Program-made: the position numbers and the translations under genes
The notes under the pieces: generated by a model
Database searches by the model: none
What the model was told of the DNA's origin: nothing
Seen by the model: the letters and a program-made list of their open reading frames with translations, nothing else
Shown: positions 9,063 to 18,743 of the stretch, piece by piece
Position numbering within the stretch: position 1 is the stretch's first letter
How the letters are laid out: every line of letters begins with the position of its first letter
Assembly: GCA_963744915.1 (NCBI GenBank)
Contig: CAVUUY010000013.1
Coordinates: forward strand, 62,001 to 126,000
DNA length: 64,000 nucleotides
DNA from: DATAFF01 sp963744915
GTDB lineage: Bacteria; Pseudomonadota; Alphaproteobacteria; Rhizobiales; Aestuariivirgaceae
Reading direction: 5' to 3'

Positions 9063-9807
9063 CCCCCGCACGGCCATCCTTGACGAATTCAAGATGGATC
9101 GGCCTTGCTCCTTTGGCCAGGGCCTTGGCTTCATAGCGGGTGCCGGGCCCGCCGGGGCGTGGCCATCGCCAATCGGCAGGCCCTTCGGCGGTCCAGGCAA
9201 AGCCGCCATGGGCGAGCATCAGCTGCAGCGTCGCCGCGGCGTAGTCGCCGGCGTCGCTCACGAAGACGAAGCGGCCGCCCGGTCGCAGCAGCCGATGAAT
9301 CTCGGCGATGGTAGCCGGCTGCAGGAAGCGCCGGCGAAGATGCCGCTTCTTCGGCCAGGGGTCCGGGAACAGGAGATGGATTCCGGCCAGCGTGGCGGAG
9401 CCGAGGCGGGGAAGGAGGTCGCGGGCATCGCCGTCATGGATCCTGATGTTGGCCAGGCAGCCGGATTCGATCGCCGCCAGGAGCTTGGCCACGCCGTTGA
9501 CGAAAGGTTCGGCGCCGAGAAAGCCGGTGGCCGGGGCGGCGGCAGCCATGGCCGCCAGCCGCTCGCCGCCGCCAAAGCCGATTTCGAGCTCGACCGCCGC
9601 CGCCGGCGGATGGAACAGCTGGGCCGGCTCGGACAGTCGCGGGTCGTCCAGGCAAAGCCTGAGCCGCGGCAACAGATCGGCAAGCAGCCGCGCCTGTAGC
9701 GGGCGCAGCGCATGGCCGACGCGGCGGCCGTAGAACTGGTAGGGACGGGGGGTGCCGCTCAGGCGAGGAGGTCCCGCAATTCCCCGACGAGGTTGGTCTT
9801 CTCCCAT
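9049..9807 (-). CDS. trmB: tRNA (guanine-N7-)-methyltransferase TrmB
   Basis: 252-residue SAM-dependent methyltransferase forming m7G46 in tRNA variable loops. The SAM-binding motif is ELEIGFGGGERL near residue 75, and the TrmB signature PDPWPKKRHLRRRF is near residue 150, followed by LRPGGRFVFVSDAGDYA. The N-terminal RPYQFYGRRVGHAL matches rhizobial homologues. The ATG at 9807 overlaps metK by 49 bases in another frame; no other ATG, GTG or TTG precedes the conserved part, so the overlap seems real. Its C-terminal residues GSRQ are encoded by the heptamer repeat. It follows metK, the enzyme that makes its cofactor. Confidence 0.95.
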   Translation of the reverse strand: MGEDQPRRGIAGPPRLSGTPRPYQFYGRRVGHALRPLQARLLADLLPRLRLCLDDPRLSEPAQLFHPPAAAVELEIGFGGGERLAAMAAAAPATGFLGAEPFVNGVAKLLAAIESGCLANIRIHDGDARDLLPRLGSATLAGIHLLFPDPWPKKRHLRRRFLQPATIAEIHRLLRPGGRFVFVSDAGDYAAATLQLMLAHGGFAWTAEGPADWRWPRPGGPGTRYEAKALAKGARPIHLEFVKDGRAGGSRQ

Positions 9808-10961
9808 GAGAACCCGCCATCCTGCTCCGGCTTGCGGCCGAAATGGCCATAGGCCGCAGTGCGGGCATAGATCGGCTGGTTGAGGTTGAGATGCTCGCGG
9901 ATGCCGCGGGGCGACAGATCCATGACGCGCGACAGCACCTTCTCGACCTTGCGCTCCTCGATTCCCTTGTTGGCGGTGTCATGCATGTCGACATAGATCG
10001 ACAGCGGGTCGGAAACGCCGATCGCATAGGAGAGCTGGATGGTGCAGCGCCTGGCGAGACCGGCGGCAACCACGTTCTTGGCGAGATAGCGGGCGGCGTA
10101 GGCGGCGGAGCGGTCGACCTTGGTCGGATCCTTGCCGGAGAACGCGCCACCACCATGCGGGGCGGCGCCGCCATAGGTGTCGACGATGATCTTGCGGCCG
10201 GTCAGCCCACAGTCGCCATCGGGGCCGCCAATGTAAAATTTTCCCGTCGGATTGACGTGCCAGACCGTCTCCTTGGTGATCCATTCATCCGGCAGGGCAG
10301 AGCGAACATAAGGCTCGATTATGTTAAGGACGGCCTCGGAAGTCAGGTCCTCATGCAGGTGCTGGTGCGACACGACGATTTGCGTGACGCCTGCCGGCTT
10401 GCCGTTGCGGTATTGGACGGTGACCTGGCTCTTGGCGTCGGGGCCGAGCTGCATCGCCTCGCCGCGGCCGGCGCGGCGCGCATCGCTCAGGGTCTTGAGG
10501 ATGTGGTGGGCATAATAGATCGGCGCCGGCATGAGCTCCGGCGTCTCGTCGCAGGCATAGCCGAACATGATCCCCTGGTCGCCGGCGCCGACGTCCTTGT
10601 TGCCGGTGGCATCGACGCCCTGGGCGATGTCCTGCGACTGGCCGTGCAGGAGCACCTCGACATTGGCGTTCTTCCAATGAAAGCCCGACTGCTCGTAGCC
10701 GATGTCCTTGATGGCCTCGCGGGCGCGCTCGACGATGCGGTCGCGGGTGACGCTCTCGGGTCCGCGATATTCGCCGGCGATGACGACGCGGTTGGTGGTG
10801 GCGAGGGTTTCGCAGGCGACGCGGATGGCACGCGGATCGGTGCCGGTGGCGAGCGCTTCGGCATAGAACAGGTCGACGATCTCGTCGGAGATGCGGTCGC
10901 AGACCTTGTCGGGGTGACCCTCGGAAACCGATTCGCTCGTGAATTGATAATTCCTGCGCAC
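9759..10961 (-). CDS. metK: S-adenosylmethionine synthetase
   Basis: About 400 residues; converts methionine and ATP to SAM. Signatures include FTSESVSEGHPDKVCDRISD at the N-terminus, GAGDQGIMFGYA, and the P-loop-like GGGAFSGKDPTKVDRSAAY. The start is taken as the second of two adjacent GTG codons (10961; the other is 10964) because family members begin a few residues before FTSES and AGGAG lies about 10 bases upstream. An ATG/TTG further up would add 46 unrelated residues. A hairpin leader precedes it. The order HTH-metK-trmB is conserved in rhizobia. Confidence 0.97.
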   Translation of the reverse strand: MRRNYQFTSESVSEGHPDKVCDRISDEIVDLFYAEALATGTDPRAIRVACETLATTNRVVIAGEYRGPESVTRDRIVERAREAIKDIGYEQSGFHWKNANVEVLLHGQSQDIAQGVDATGNKDVGAGDQGIMFGYACDETPELMPAPIYYAHHILKTLSDARRAGRGEAMQLGPDAKSQVTVQYRNGKPAGVTQIVVSHQHLHEDLTSEAVLNIIEPYVRSALPDEWITKETVWHVNPTGKFYIGGPDGDCGLTGRKIIVDTYGGAAPHGGGAFSGKDPTKVDRSAAYAARYLAKNVVAAGLARRCTIQLSYAIGVSDPLSIYVDMHDTANKGIEERKVEKVLSRVMDLSPRGIREHLNLNQPIYARTAAYGHFGRKPEQDGGFSWEKTNLVGELRDLLA

Positions 10962-11006
10962 CACCAGCCCCAAGCTCCTGATTGATGTCTCGGATGAATG
11001 TGGAAA

Positions 11007-11030
11007 CGCCGCTCTCGTGAGCAAGCGGCG
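11007..11030 (-). promoter_or_regulatory. Hairpin in the metK leader
   Basis: CGCCGC and GCGGCG form a 6-base-pair stem around a 12-base loop, at the expected 5' end of the metK transcript. The loop contains GCTC, which could pair with GAGC inside the AGGAGC ribosome-binding site 35 bases further on. This recalls short SAM-sensing leaders, but I could not match SAM-II or SAM/SAH consensus, so no riboswitch is called. Confidence 0.35.
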
Positions 11031-11039
11031 CGGGGCGCA

Positions 11040-11068
11040 CTCTTGGCAGGCTTCCCCGACGAGGTCAA
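11040..11068 (-). promoter_or_regulatory. Candidate promoter of metK
   Basis: Minus strand -35 TTGACC, 17-base spacer, weak -10 CAAGAG. The position would start the transcript immediately before the leader hairpin. The -35 is good and the -10 is poor, so this is tentative. Confidence 0.35.
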
Positions 11069-11158
11069 GGGACGGGTCGGTGATGGCGGGCTGGCGCAAC
11101 TTGATCGCGCCCCTCGCCCAGCGTTGCGCGGGAGAGGGAGCGCGTTGAGGCAGGGAAG

Positions 11159-11569
11159 CTAGTCCTGCTTGGCGATGGCCTTGACCAGGTCGACGACGCG
11201 ACGGCGCACGGAGACGTCACCGATTTCGCTGAAGGCGCGGTTCAGTTGAATCGCCTCGCTCGAGCCCAGGAAGCCCATGATCTCGCTCTGGCTTCCGCCC
11301 TGGTCGTTGAGACCGGGACCATTGGCCTCGGAACGGCTGCCGGGCAGGTCCTCATAGAAGAACTGAACCGGGACGCCGAGCACCTGGGCCATCTGATAGA
11401 GCTTGCTGGCGCTGACGCGGTTGGAGCCCTTCTCGTATTTCTGCACCTGCTGGAATGTCAGACCAAGATGCTCGCCCAATTTCTCCTGACTCATCCCCAC
11501 AAGCATTCGTTGCATCCGGACGCGGTTTCCCACGTGGACGTCGATGGGGTTAGGGTTGCGTTTTGACAT
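11159..11569 (-). CDS. XRE-family helix-turn-helix regulator
   Basis: 136-residue cytoplasmic DNA-binding protein. Residues about 13-68 form a Cro/CI helix-turn-helix (GNRVRMQRMLVGMSQEKLGE, then TFQQVQKYEKGSNRVSASKL). The C-terminal half (FLGSSEAIQLNRAFSEIGD, VRRRVVDLVKAIA) is the short helical tail typical of the alphaproteobacterial regulator that sits between lnt and metK. The start ATG 11569 has GAGGGAA upstream. Its target is not shown by the sequence; the conserved link to metK suggests a role in methionine/SAM or cell-cycle linked control, which is inference. Confidence 0.9.
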   Translation of the reverse strand: MSKRNPNPIDVHVGNRVRMQRMLVGMSQEKLGEHLGLTFQQVQKYEKGSNRVSASKLYQMAQVLGVPVQFFYEDLPGSRSEANGPGLNDQGGSQSEIMGFLGSSEAIQLNRAFSEIGDVSVRRRVVDLVKAIAKQD

Positions 11570-11734
11570 GGTGTTCCCTCAGACCGTTTGCCCCCGGCCT
11601 GTCCGGACGAGCCCTTCCGTGACGCTCTGCCGAAAATTCGCCTCCAGCGGGTTCGCCGAAGGCATTGCACGTGATAATACACGCCGAGGTTGGACGCAAT
11701 CAAAATAAGCGTACCACCTTCTGCAATCGTCGGT

Positions 11735-13333
11735 TCAGCGAGTGCTAAGGGAAATTCGCACAGTCATCGCAGCCGTGGCGAGTATTGCCATGAAGAACAG
11801 CAAATCGCCAAAGCGCGCATACAGGGTTTCAGGCGAGGCTTGCGGCAGGAAAGCATCCAAAGTGCCTTCCATGCCCAATTTCAGTTCGCCGATCTTCCTG
11901 CCATATCCATCGAAGATCGCGGTGATGCCGGTATTCGCCACCCGGACCATCGGCAGCCCGGTTTCGATGGCCCGGAAGCGCGCCTGGGTGAGGTGCTGGT
12001 AGGGTCCGCTGGAGGTGCCGAACCAGGCATCATTGGTGAGATTGAGCAGCCATTTAGCCTGATCATGGCGGCGCGCCTGTTGGGGGAAGATGGCCTCGTA
12101 GCAGACCAGCGGCACGAAGGGCGCGAGGCCGGGGAGACGCATCACAGGGGTCGTCTCGCCGGCCGCAAAGCCCTGCGGCGCGGTGATGAAACGGCGGATC
12201 CCGATCGGGTCGAGCCAGCGCGACAAGGGGAGGAATTCGCCAAACGGCACGAGGCGGACCTTGTCGTACACGGCTTCGATTTGGCCATCGCCGTCGATGG
12301 CGACGATGCTGTTGAAGACCCGCTGGGGCGGGCCCTGCTCGCGGCGCAGCGCCCCGAGCAACAGCCGGGCCCCACCGGGCAGAAGATCGGCGATCTCGCG
12401 CAAGGCCGCAGGTGATTCGTCGACGAGGAAGGGCAGGGCGCTTTCCGGCCAGATCACCAGCGTGTTGTCGCCAAGCGGCGTGGCGCCATCGGCGCCGCCG
12501 CGCGACAGGGCGAGATAACGGGCGAAAATGGCCCGGGCACGCTCGACGTCCCATTTGGTGTCCTGCGGGACGTTGCCCTGCACCAGGCGCAGCTTCAGGC
12601 CGGTGGAGGCGGTCGTCGGCGCGGCCAGCCGGGCGCCGCCGGCGAGGGTCGCCAAGGCGGCGCCGGCGAGGATGAGGGCGCCGATTGCCAGTTCGCCGCG
12701 GCGGCGGGGCCTGGCAAAGGCCAAGGCGGGCAAGCCGGCGCAGAGGAGGACCAGGAAGCTCAGCCCGTAAATGCCGATGAAGGCGGCGCATTGGGCGAGC
12801 CCGGGAATACCTTCCGCTACGTAACCTGGCGTGTTCCACGGGAAACCGCTGAGCAGATGGCCGCGCAGCCAGTCGGCGAATGCGAGCGAAGCGGCGAGCA
12901 TGGCGAGGCGCGGCAGCCCCGGTCTCGCCGTCAGCGCCGTCACCATCGTCGCCAATCCCCAATAGAGCGCGAGATAGGCGCTCATGCCGGCGAGCGCGAA
13001 GGGGATCATCCAGGCATAGAGATCGGCCTCGACCAGGAAGGCGTTGGCGATCCACCGCAGGGAGACGACGAAATAGCCGAATCCGAACAGGAATCCGGTC
13101 AAGAAGGCGGTGAGCGGGCGCGGGCGGCCGGCGGGCGAAGCGGCATCGAGGCCAAGAAGCAGGAGGGGGACCGTGAGGAACAGCACCGGCCACAGCTCAT
13201 GGGGCGGCAGCGCCGCGGCCGAGGCGGCCCCGGCAGCGGTGCTCGCGGCAAGGCTCAAGGAGACCGGCAGGGTAAAGCCGCTGCCGTCGCGCGGCGGCGC
13301 CCGAAGCGGGCGGCCGAGGCTGTCAGGCGGCAT
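11735..13333 (-). CDS. lnt: Apolipoprotein N-acyltransferase Lnt
   Basis: 532-residue inner-membrane enzyme that adds the third acyl chain to outer-membrane lipoproteins. About six hydrophobic segments precede a nitrilase-type periplasmic domain. The Glu-Lys-Cys catalytic triad is visible: Glu in WPESALPF near residue 294, Lys in VYDKVRLVPFGEF near 358 and Cys in LVCYEAIFP near 411. NLTNDAWFGTSSGPYQHL is a further signature, and a last membrane segment ends the protein. The ATG at 13333 overlaps the corC end by 11 bases, indicating coupled expression. Confidence 0.95.
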   Translation of the reverse strand: MPPDSLGRPLRAPPRDGSGFTLPVSLSLAASTAAGAASAAALPPHELWPVLFLTVPLLLLGLDAASPAGRPRPLTAFLTGFLFGFGYFVVSLRWIANAFLVEADLYAWMIPFALAGMSAYLALYWGLATMVTALTARPGLPRLAMLAASLAFADWLRGHLLSGFPWNTPGYVAEGIPGLAQCAAFIGIYGLSFLVLLCAGLPALAFARPRRRGELAIGALILAGAALATLAGGARLAAPTTASTGLKLRLVQGNVPQDTKWDVERARAIFARYLALSRGGADGATPLGDNTLVIWPESALPFLVDESPAALREIADLLPGGARLLLGALRREQGPPQRVFNSIVAIDGDGQIEAVYDKVRLVPFGEFLPLSRWLDPIGIRRFITAPQGFAAGETTPVMRLPGLAPFVPLVCYEAIFPQQARRHDQAKWLLNLTNDAWFGTSSGPYQHLTQARFRAIETGLPMVRVANTGITAIFDGYGRKIGELKLGMEGTLDAFLPQASPETLYARFGDLLFFMAILATAAMTVRISLSTR

Positions 13334-14369
13334 TCGACGGGGGCGGTTCGAGCTCCGGCGGCGGGGTGGCCGGCGGCTCGGCCGGGGCGGCGGTGTGAAT
13401 GCGGATCTTCTTCACGCGCCGCGGGTCGGCTTCGAGGATCTCGAATTCGAGGCCGCTGGCATGGCGCACCAGCTCGCCACGAACCGGCACCCGGCCGAGC
13501 ATGGAGAAGACGAGGCCGCCAAGCGTGTCGGCATCCTCCTCGCGGCCGGCCGGCAGAAGGCTGCGATGGACTAGCGACTCGACGTCCTCGATGGGGGTGC
13601 GGGCGTCGGCCACATACACCCCCTCGCCGGCCTGGCGGAGCTGCGCCTCGGCTTCGTCATGCTCGTCGGCAATGTCGCCGACGATCTCCTCGACCAGGTC
13701 CTCGATGCTGACCAGCCCGTCGGTTCCGCCATATTCGTCGACCACGATGGCCATGTGGATGCGGGTGGTCTGCATCTTTACCAGGAGGTCGGCGGCGCGC
13801 ATCGATGGCGGCACGAACAGCAACGGCCGAATGAGCCCGGTCTGCCGTACCGTAACGGCAAGGTCCTCCGGCCGCAGGACCATTCCGGGGCTGACCTCCT
13901 CCTCCGGGTTTTTCGGGCGGCGGCCGCGGCGCGGCCGGGCAAAGCTGCGCTCGGTCATCCAGCGCAGGAAATCCTTGACGTGGACCATTCCGGAAGGGTC
14001 GTCGAGCGTCTCGCGGAAGACCGGCAGGCGCGAGTGATTGGCATCGGTGAAGCGGTTGAGCAGCTCACGCGCGGTGGCATTGCCGTCGATGGCGGTGATG
14101 TCGGCCCGCGGCACCATCACGTCGGAGATCTTGAGATCGGTGAAGGCGATGAGGTTCGACATCATCGAGCGGGCTTCGGCCTTGCCATTGCCGGAAACCT
14201 CGCCATTCGGCGCCCGGGCCTCGCCACCGCCACCGGCGTGCGGCACCGTTTCCCGCGCCGGAGCGATTAGGGATCTAAGCCTCGACCACAGGCTTGGCTG
14301 CCCTTCGGGCGAGCGGGTGGACCCCGGAATGGCGGCATTGGTATTGCTGGTAGGACCGTCGTCCATCAT
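13323..14369 (-). CDS. corC: HlyC/CorC-family CBS-pair protein
   Basis: 348 residues: a Pro/Gly-rich N-terminus, two CBS domains (ISDVMVPRADITAID near residue 80; PLLFVPPSMRAADLLVKMQ near residue 185), the IVVDEYGGTDGLVSIEDLVE motif, and a C-terminal CorC_HlyC domain (DADTLGGLVFSMLGRVPVRG). No transmembrane DUF21 domain is present, so it is the short cytosolic CorC form linked to Mg/Co efflux. It overlaps ybeY (ATGA) upstream and lnt downstream, within the ybeY-corC-lnt gene order found in many proteobacteria. The actual transport role remains inference. Confidence 0.92.
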   Translation of the reverse strand: MMDDGPTSNTNAAIPGSTRSPEGQPSLWSRLRSLIAPARETVPHAGGGGEARAPNGEVSGNGKAEARSMMSNLIAFTDLKISDVMVPRADITAIDGNATARELLNRFTDANHSRLPVFRETLDDPSGMVHVKDFLRWMTERSFARPRRGRRPKNPEEEVSPGMVLRPEDLAVTVRQTGLIRPLLFVPPSMRAADLLVKMQTTRIHMAIVVDEYGGTDGLVSIEDLVEEIVGDIADEHDEAEAQLRQAGEGVYVADARTPIEDVESLVHRSLLPAGREEDADTLGGLVFSMLGRVPVRGELVRHASGLEFEILEADPRRVKKIRIHTAAPAEPPATPPPELEPPPSNAA

Positions 14370-14881
14370 CGATTACGTGGCGCGGCATCATCCGCGCCGC
14401 ACGCTCCCCCATGATTCCGCTCACCCGGGGCGATGTCCAGCCGCTTCAGTGCAGACGCCTCAAGTGCTTGCATTTCCTCAGCTTTTTCTGGCGTTTCATG
14501 GTCATAGCCGAGGAGGTGCAGGGTGCCATGAACGACGAGATGGGCAAGATGGTGCTCGACTTCGATGCCCTGCTCGGCCGCCTCGCGGCGAATGACGCCG
14601 GCGGCGAGAACGATGTCGCCCAGCGGCGGCACCTCGCTCAAGGGCAGCCCGGGGATCCGGCGGGCGGGAAAGGACAGCACATTGGTTGCGCCGGCCTTGC
14701 CGCGATGGCGCTGGTTGAAATCGGCCGCTTCATCATCACCGGTCATGATGATGGAAACCGCCCGATCGCGGCTGGCGCCGGGGACGGTGTCGAAGGTTGC
14801 CTGAACCGCGGCGTCGATGATCCGGATAGCAGTGTCGGGCGGGCCCCAGGCCTCGTGGTCGACCTCAACGTCGATGTGCAT
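14366..14881 (-). CDS. ybeY: Endoribonuclease YbeY
   Basis: 171-residue metalloprotein for 16S rRNA 3'-end maturation and rRNA quality control. The zinc-binding signature HGTLHLLGYDH lies near residues 118-128 and TNVLSFPA near residue 66. The length is typical for alphaproteobacteria, with a short variable C-terminal tail (GGACGADDAAPRNR). It lies 12 bases after phoH and overlaps corC by 4 bases, so the three are one transcription unit. Confidence 0.96.
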   Translation of the reverse strand: MHIDVEVDHEAWGPPDTAIRIIDAAVQATFDTVPGASRDRAVSIIMTGDDEAADFNQRHRGKAGATNVLSFPARRIPGLPLSEVPPLGDIVLAAGVIRREAAEQGIEVEHHLAHLVVHGTLHLLGYDHETPEKAEEMQALEASALKRLDIAPGERNHGGACGADDAAPRNR

Positions 14882-14893
14882 GCGTAACGACTG

Positions 14894-15901
<1,008 letters not shown>

Positions 15902-15912
15902 CTGGCGTTGAC

Positions 15913-17304
15913 TCAAATCGCGCAAGCCTCCTGTCCCGGTGCCTGTTCCAGTGCAGAATCACTTCCTGCAACAATATGGGCCGAAAGCGAGTTTGCGCCA
16001 ACCTTCTCGATCACAACCGGCACGAGATCTCCACGAAAATATCCTTTGGCTTCAAGGTGCACGGCCTGAAGGTAGGGCGAGCGCCCCATCAGCTGGCCCG
16101 GATATCGCCCCGGCTTGTCCAGCAGCACCTCGAAACGCCGCCCGATGCAGGCAACGTTGAAGGCTTGCCGCTGTTCCGCCAGCAGCTCCTGGAGCTGCAG
16201 AAGTCTCAGGGTTTTTTCCGCCGCCGGGACCTGTCCGGCCATGTCGGCGGCGGGGGTGCCGGGGCGCGGCGAATAGGCGAAGGAGAAAGCCGAGGCGAAG
16301 CGGACCATGCGGATGATCTCCAGCGTCAGCTCGAAATCCTCCGCGCTTTCGCCGGGGAAGCCGACGATGAAGTCGCCGGAGATGGCGATGTCGGGCCGGG
16401 CGGCACGGATCCGCTCGATCAAGGCCAGGTAGTCCGCCGCGCGGTGGCGGCGGTTCATCGCCTTGAGCACCCGGTCGGAGCCGGCCTGCACCGGCAGATG
16501 GAGATAGGGCATCAGCTTCGGATTGTCGCGGTGGGCGGCGATCAGGTGCTCGTCCATGTCGCGGGGGTGGCTGGTGGTGTAGCGCAGCCGCTCGATCCCG
16601 GCGATCCCGGCAAGCTCGCCGAGGAGGTCGGCCAGCGACCAGCGGCCGCCGCCCGGGGCGTCGCCGCGATAGGCATTCACATTCTGGCCAAGCAGCGTGA
16701 TCTCGCGGACGCCCTGGCCGGCCAGCCGCCGGGCTTCGGCCAGGATGCGAGCGGCCGGCCGCGAGAATTCGGCGCCGCGGGTATAGGGCACGACGCAGAA
16801 GGTGCAGAATTTGTCGCAGCCTTCCTGGACCGTGACGAAGGCGGTGACGCTGGCGGGGCGGCGAACCGCGTCGTCGCCGTCAAGCTTGATGAACTTCTCC
16901 TCGGCGGGGAATTCGGTCTCGACCACGGCACGGCCCGTCCGCTCGAGCGCTTCGAGATAGGCGGGGAGCCGATGGTAGGTCTGCGGGCCGAAAACCAAAT
17001 CGACCGCCGGGGCGCGGCGGACGATCTCCTCGCCCTCGGCCTGGGCGACGCAGCCGGCGACGGCGATGACGAGATTGCGGTTGTGCTGTTTCAACTTCTT
17101 CAGCTTGCCGAGCTCGGAATAAACCTTCTCCACGGCTTTTTCACGAATGTGGCAGGTGTTGAGCACGATCAGGTCGGCGGCGGCGGCATCCTCGGTGCGG
17201 CGAAACCCGGCGCCGGCCAGCACGTCGCCCATGCGCTCGCTGTCATAGGCATTCATCTGGCAGCCATAGGTCTTGATGAACACTGCCTTTGGCGCGGTGG
17301 TCAT
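15913..17304 (-). CDS. miaB: tRNA-2-methylthio-N6-dimethylallyladenosine synthase
   Basis: 463-residue radical-SAM methylthiotransferase that modifies A37 of tRNAs reading UNN codons. It has the N-terminal UPF0004 domain (KTYGCQMNAYDSERM, VLNTCHIREKA, AVAGCVAQAEG), the radical-SAM CxxxCxxC cluster in CDKFCTFCVVPYTRG, TLLGQNVNAY, and a C-terminal TRAM domain. ATG 17304 has AGAGGAA upstream and overlaps the plsC stop as ATGA; longer starts lie inside plsC. The order plsC-miaB-phoH-ybeY is the usual rhizobial one. Confidence 0.97.
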   Translation of the reverse strand: MTTAPKAVFIKTYGCQMNAYDSERMGDVLAGAGFRRTEDAAAADLIVLNTCHIREKAVEKVYSELGKLKKLKQHNRNLVIAVAGCVAQAEGEEIVRRAPAVDLVFGPQTYHRLPAYLEALERTGRAVVETEFPAEEKFIKLDGDDAVRRPASVTAFVTVQEGCDKFCTFCVVPYTRGAEFSRPAARILAEARRLAGQGVREITLLGQNVNAYRGDAPGGGRWSLADLLGELAGIAGIERLRYTTSHPRDMDEHLIAAHRDNPKLMPYLHLPVQAGSDRVLKAMNRRHRAADYLALIERIRAARPDIAISGDFIVGFPGESAEDFELTLEIIRMVRFASAFSFAYSPRPGTPAADMAGQVPAAEKTLRLLQLQELLAEQRQAFNVACIGRRFEVLLDKPGRYPGQLMGRSPYLQAVHLEAKGYFRGDLVPVVIEKVGANSLSAHIVAGSDSALEQAPGQEACAI

Positions 17305-18149
17305 GGAATTCCTCTCGAAAGGCGCCGACAAGGCATTAGTCGCAGCGGCAACGCCAGGCAAGAGGCCGGTTCGCGCCGCAGCTTGGCGACCGCTTCCTGC
17401 CAGCCGCCGCGCACCGTGCTCTCGCAACAGCGGGTCAGCTGCTTGCGGTCGGCCAGCCGGTCGCCCGCCACCGGATCGTGGAAACGGATCTCAATCTCGA
17501 CCGGGCCGCGCTTCAAGAGCTGCCAGAGATGGCCCGCCAGGGGCATTTCGCCGTACCAGGCGACCAGCGGCATGGTCCGCCGGCAGAGAGGCAGGCCGGC
17601 GAGCCTGAGCGCGGCAATCGATACCGGGATGACGGCAGGGCGCTGCTCGTCGCCGCATGCGGCCGCGGCCAGGAGGGGGCTGCGGAATGTCAGCACCCGG
17701 CGACCGTCGCTCGAGGTTCCCTCGGCGAACAGGATGAGCATGTCGCCCGCGGCGAAGCGGGCGGCCATGGCGCCGATGGCCCGGGCGGTGTCGGTGCGCC
17801 TCGAGCGATCGATGAACACGGTGCGCCCGGCCAGGGCGATGAGCCCGATCAGCGGCCAGCGGGCAACCTCGCGCTTGGCGATGAAGGCCGCCTTGACCAC
17901 GGCGCCCAGAGCGATCACGTCGAGCCACGAGATGTGGTTGGCGACGAGGAGGGCCGGGCCGCGGGCCGGCGGCTCGCCCCTGACGGTGATGTCGAGGCGC
18001 ATGATGCGGGCGACGCCCCGCCAATAGAGCCTGGCAAGGCGGCGCGCCAGGTGGTCGTCGAGCATCAGAAGAAGAGCCTGGACGGGCAGGAGGGCGAGCG
18101 TCAGGACGACGAAGCAGGCGCATGCGACGATGGCGCGAAGGACCTGCAC
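17301..18149 (-). CDS. plsC: 1-acyl-sn-glycerol-3-phosphate acyltransferase family protein
   Basis: 282-residue membrane acyltransferase. One or two N-terminal hydrophobic segments (LRAIVACACFVVLTLALLPV) are followed by the acyltransferase motifs: HX4D in NHISWLD near residue 72, and FAEGTSSDG near residue 142. It most likely acylates lysophosphatidic acid. Because olsB lies 2.5 kb away, a role in acylating lyso-ornithine lipid (OlsA-like) is an alternative, but this miaB-linked copy is usually regarded as plsC. Start 18149 follows fur by 9 bases. Confidence 0.88.
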   Translation of the reverse strand: MQVLRAIVACACFVVLTLALLPVQALLLMLDDHLARRLARLYWRGVARIMRLDITVRGEPPARGPALLVANHISWLDVIALGAVVKAAFIAKREVARWPLIGLIALAGRTVFIDRSRRTDTARAIGAMAARFAAGDMLILFAEGTSSDGRRVLTFRSPLLAAAACGDEQRPAVIPVSIAALRLAGLPLCRRTMPLVAWYGEMPLAGHLWQLLKRGPVEIEIRFHDPVAGDRLADRKQLTRCCESTVRGGWQEAVAKLRREPASCLALPLRLMPCRRLSRGIP

Positions 18150-18158
18150 CGCTGCCGC

Positions 18159-18584
18159 TCAGCTCTTCTCGTCGGCGGTGGGCTTGAGCCTGACGCCATA
18201 AAGCTCCAGCCGGTGGTCGACCAGCCGGTAGCCGAGCTCGCGGGCGACGATCTCCTGGAGGCGCTCGATCTCCTCATTGCGAAACTCGATGACGGCGCCG
18301 GACTGCAGGTCGATCAGGTGATCGTGATGATGGTCGCGCGCCTCCTCATAGCGTGACCGGCCATCGCGGAAATCGTGGCGCGCCAGGATTCCGGCGTCCT
18401 CGAAGAGCTTCACCGTGCGGTAGACGGTGGCAATCGAGATCCGCGGGTCGATGACGGCGGTGCGGCGGTGAAGCTCCTCCACGTCCGGATGATCCCCGGC
18501 ATCGGCCAGCACGCTGGCGATCACCCGGCGCTGCTCGGTCATGCGCATGCCCCTTTCGATGCAGGCTCGTTCGATCCGGTTCAT
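18159..18584 (-). CDS. fur: Fur-family metal-responsive repressor (Fur/Mur)
   Basis: 141 residues. A winged-helix DNA-binding part (RMTEQRRVIASVLADAGDHP, ISIATVYRTVKLFEDAGI) is followed by the metal-binding dimerisation region with HHHDHLIDLQSGAVIEF. No CxxC structural zinc site is present, as in many alphaproteobacterial Fur/Mur proteins. In this group the protein often senses manganese (Mur), so iron or manganese cannot be separated here. ATG 18584 gives the family-typical MNRIERACIERGMRMTEQR start. It is upstream of plsC in the same direction. Confidence 0.93.
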   Translation of the reverse strand: MNRIERACIERGMRMTEQRRVIASVLADAGDHPDVEELHRRTAVIDPRISIATVYRTVKLFEDAGILARHDFRDGRSRYEEARDHHHDHLIDLQSGAVIEFRNEEIERLQEIVARELGYRLVDHRLELYGVRLKPTADEKS

Positions 18585-18743
18585 GCTCTCAGCTCCCTGA
18601 TCGGCCCTCCTATAGAGGACCGGACCCCGCCACCGCAACGGGCCGCCGCAGCGTTCTTCTCTCCTTCACCAAACGAGCAAATTTCATAGTCGGCGTAAGC
18701 GTTTGCTAACAGCGAACTGCAAGCATGGCGACCCGGACCGAGC

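Noticed and set aside
10961..11158. SAM-II or SAM/SAH riboswitch before metK
   Set aside because: A hairpin and possible RBS pairing exist, but the conserved nucleotides of these classes are not found by eye; kept only as a low-interest observation.
18585..18743. Fur/Mur box between fur and the histidine kinase gene
   Set aside because: A loose GCAAA...TTTGC symmetry is visible, but it does not match known Fur or Mur sites well enough.
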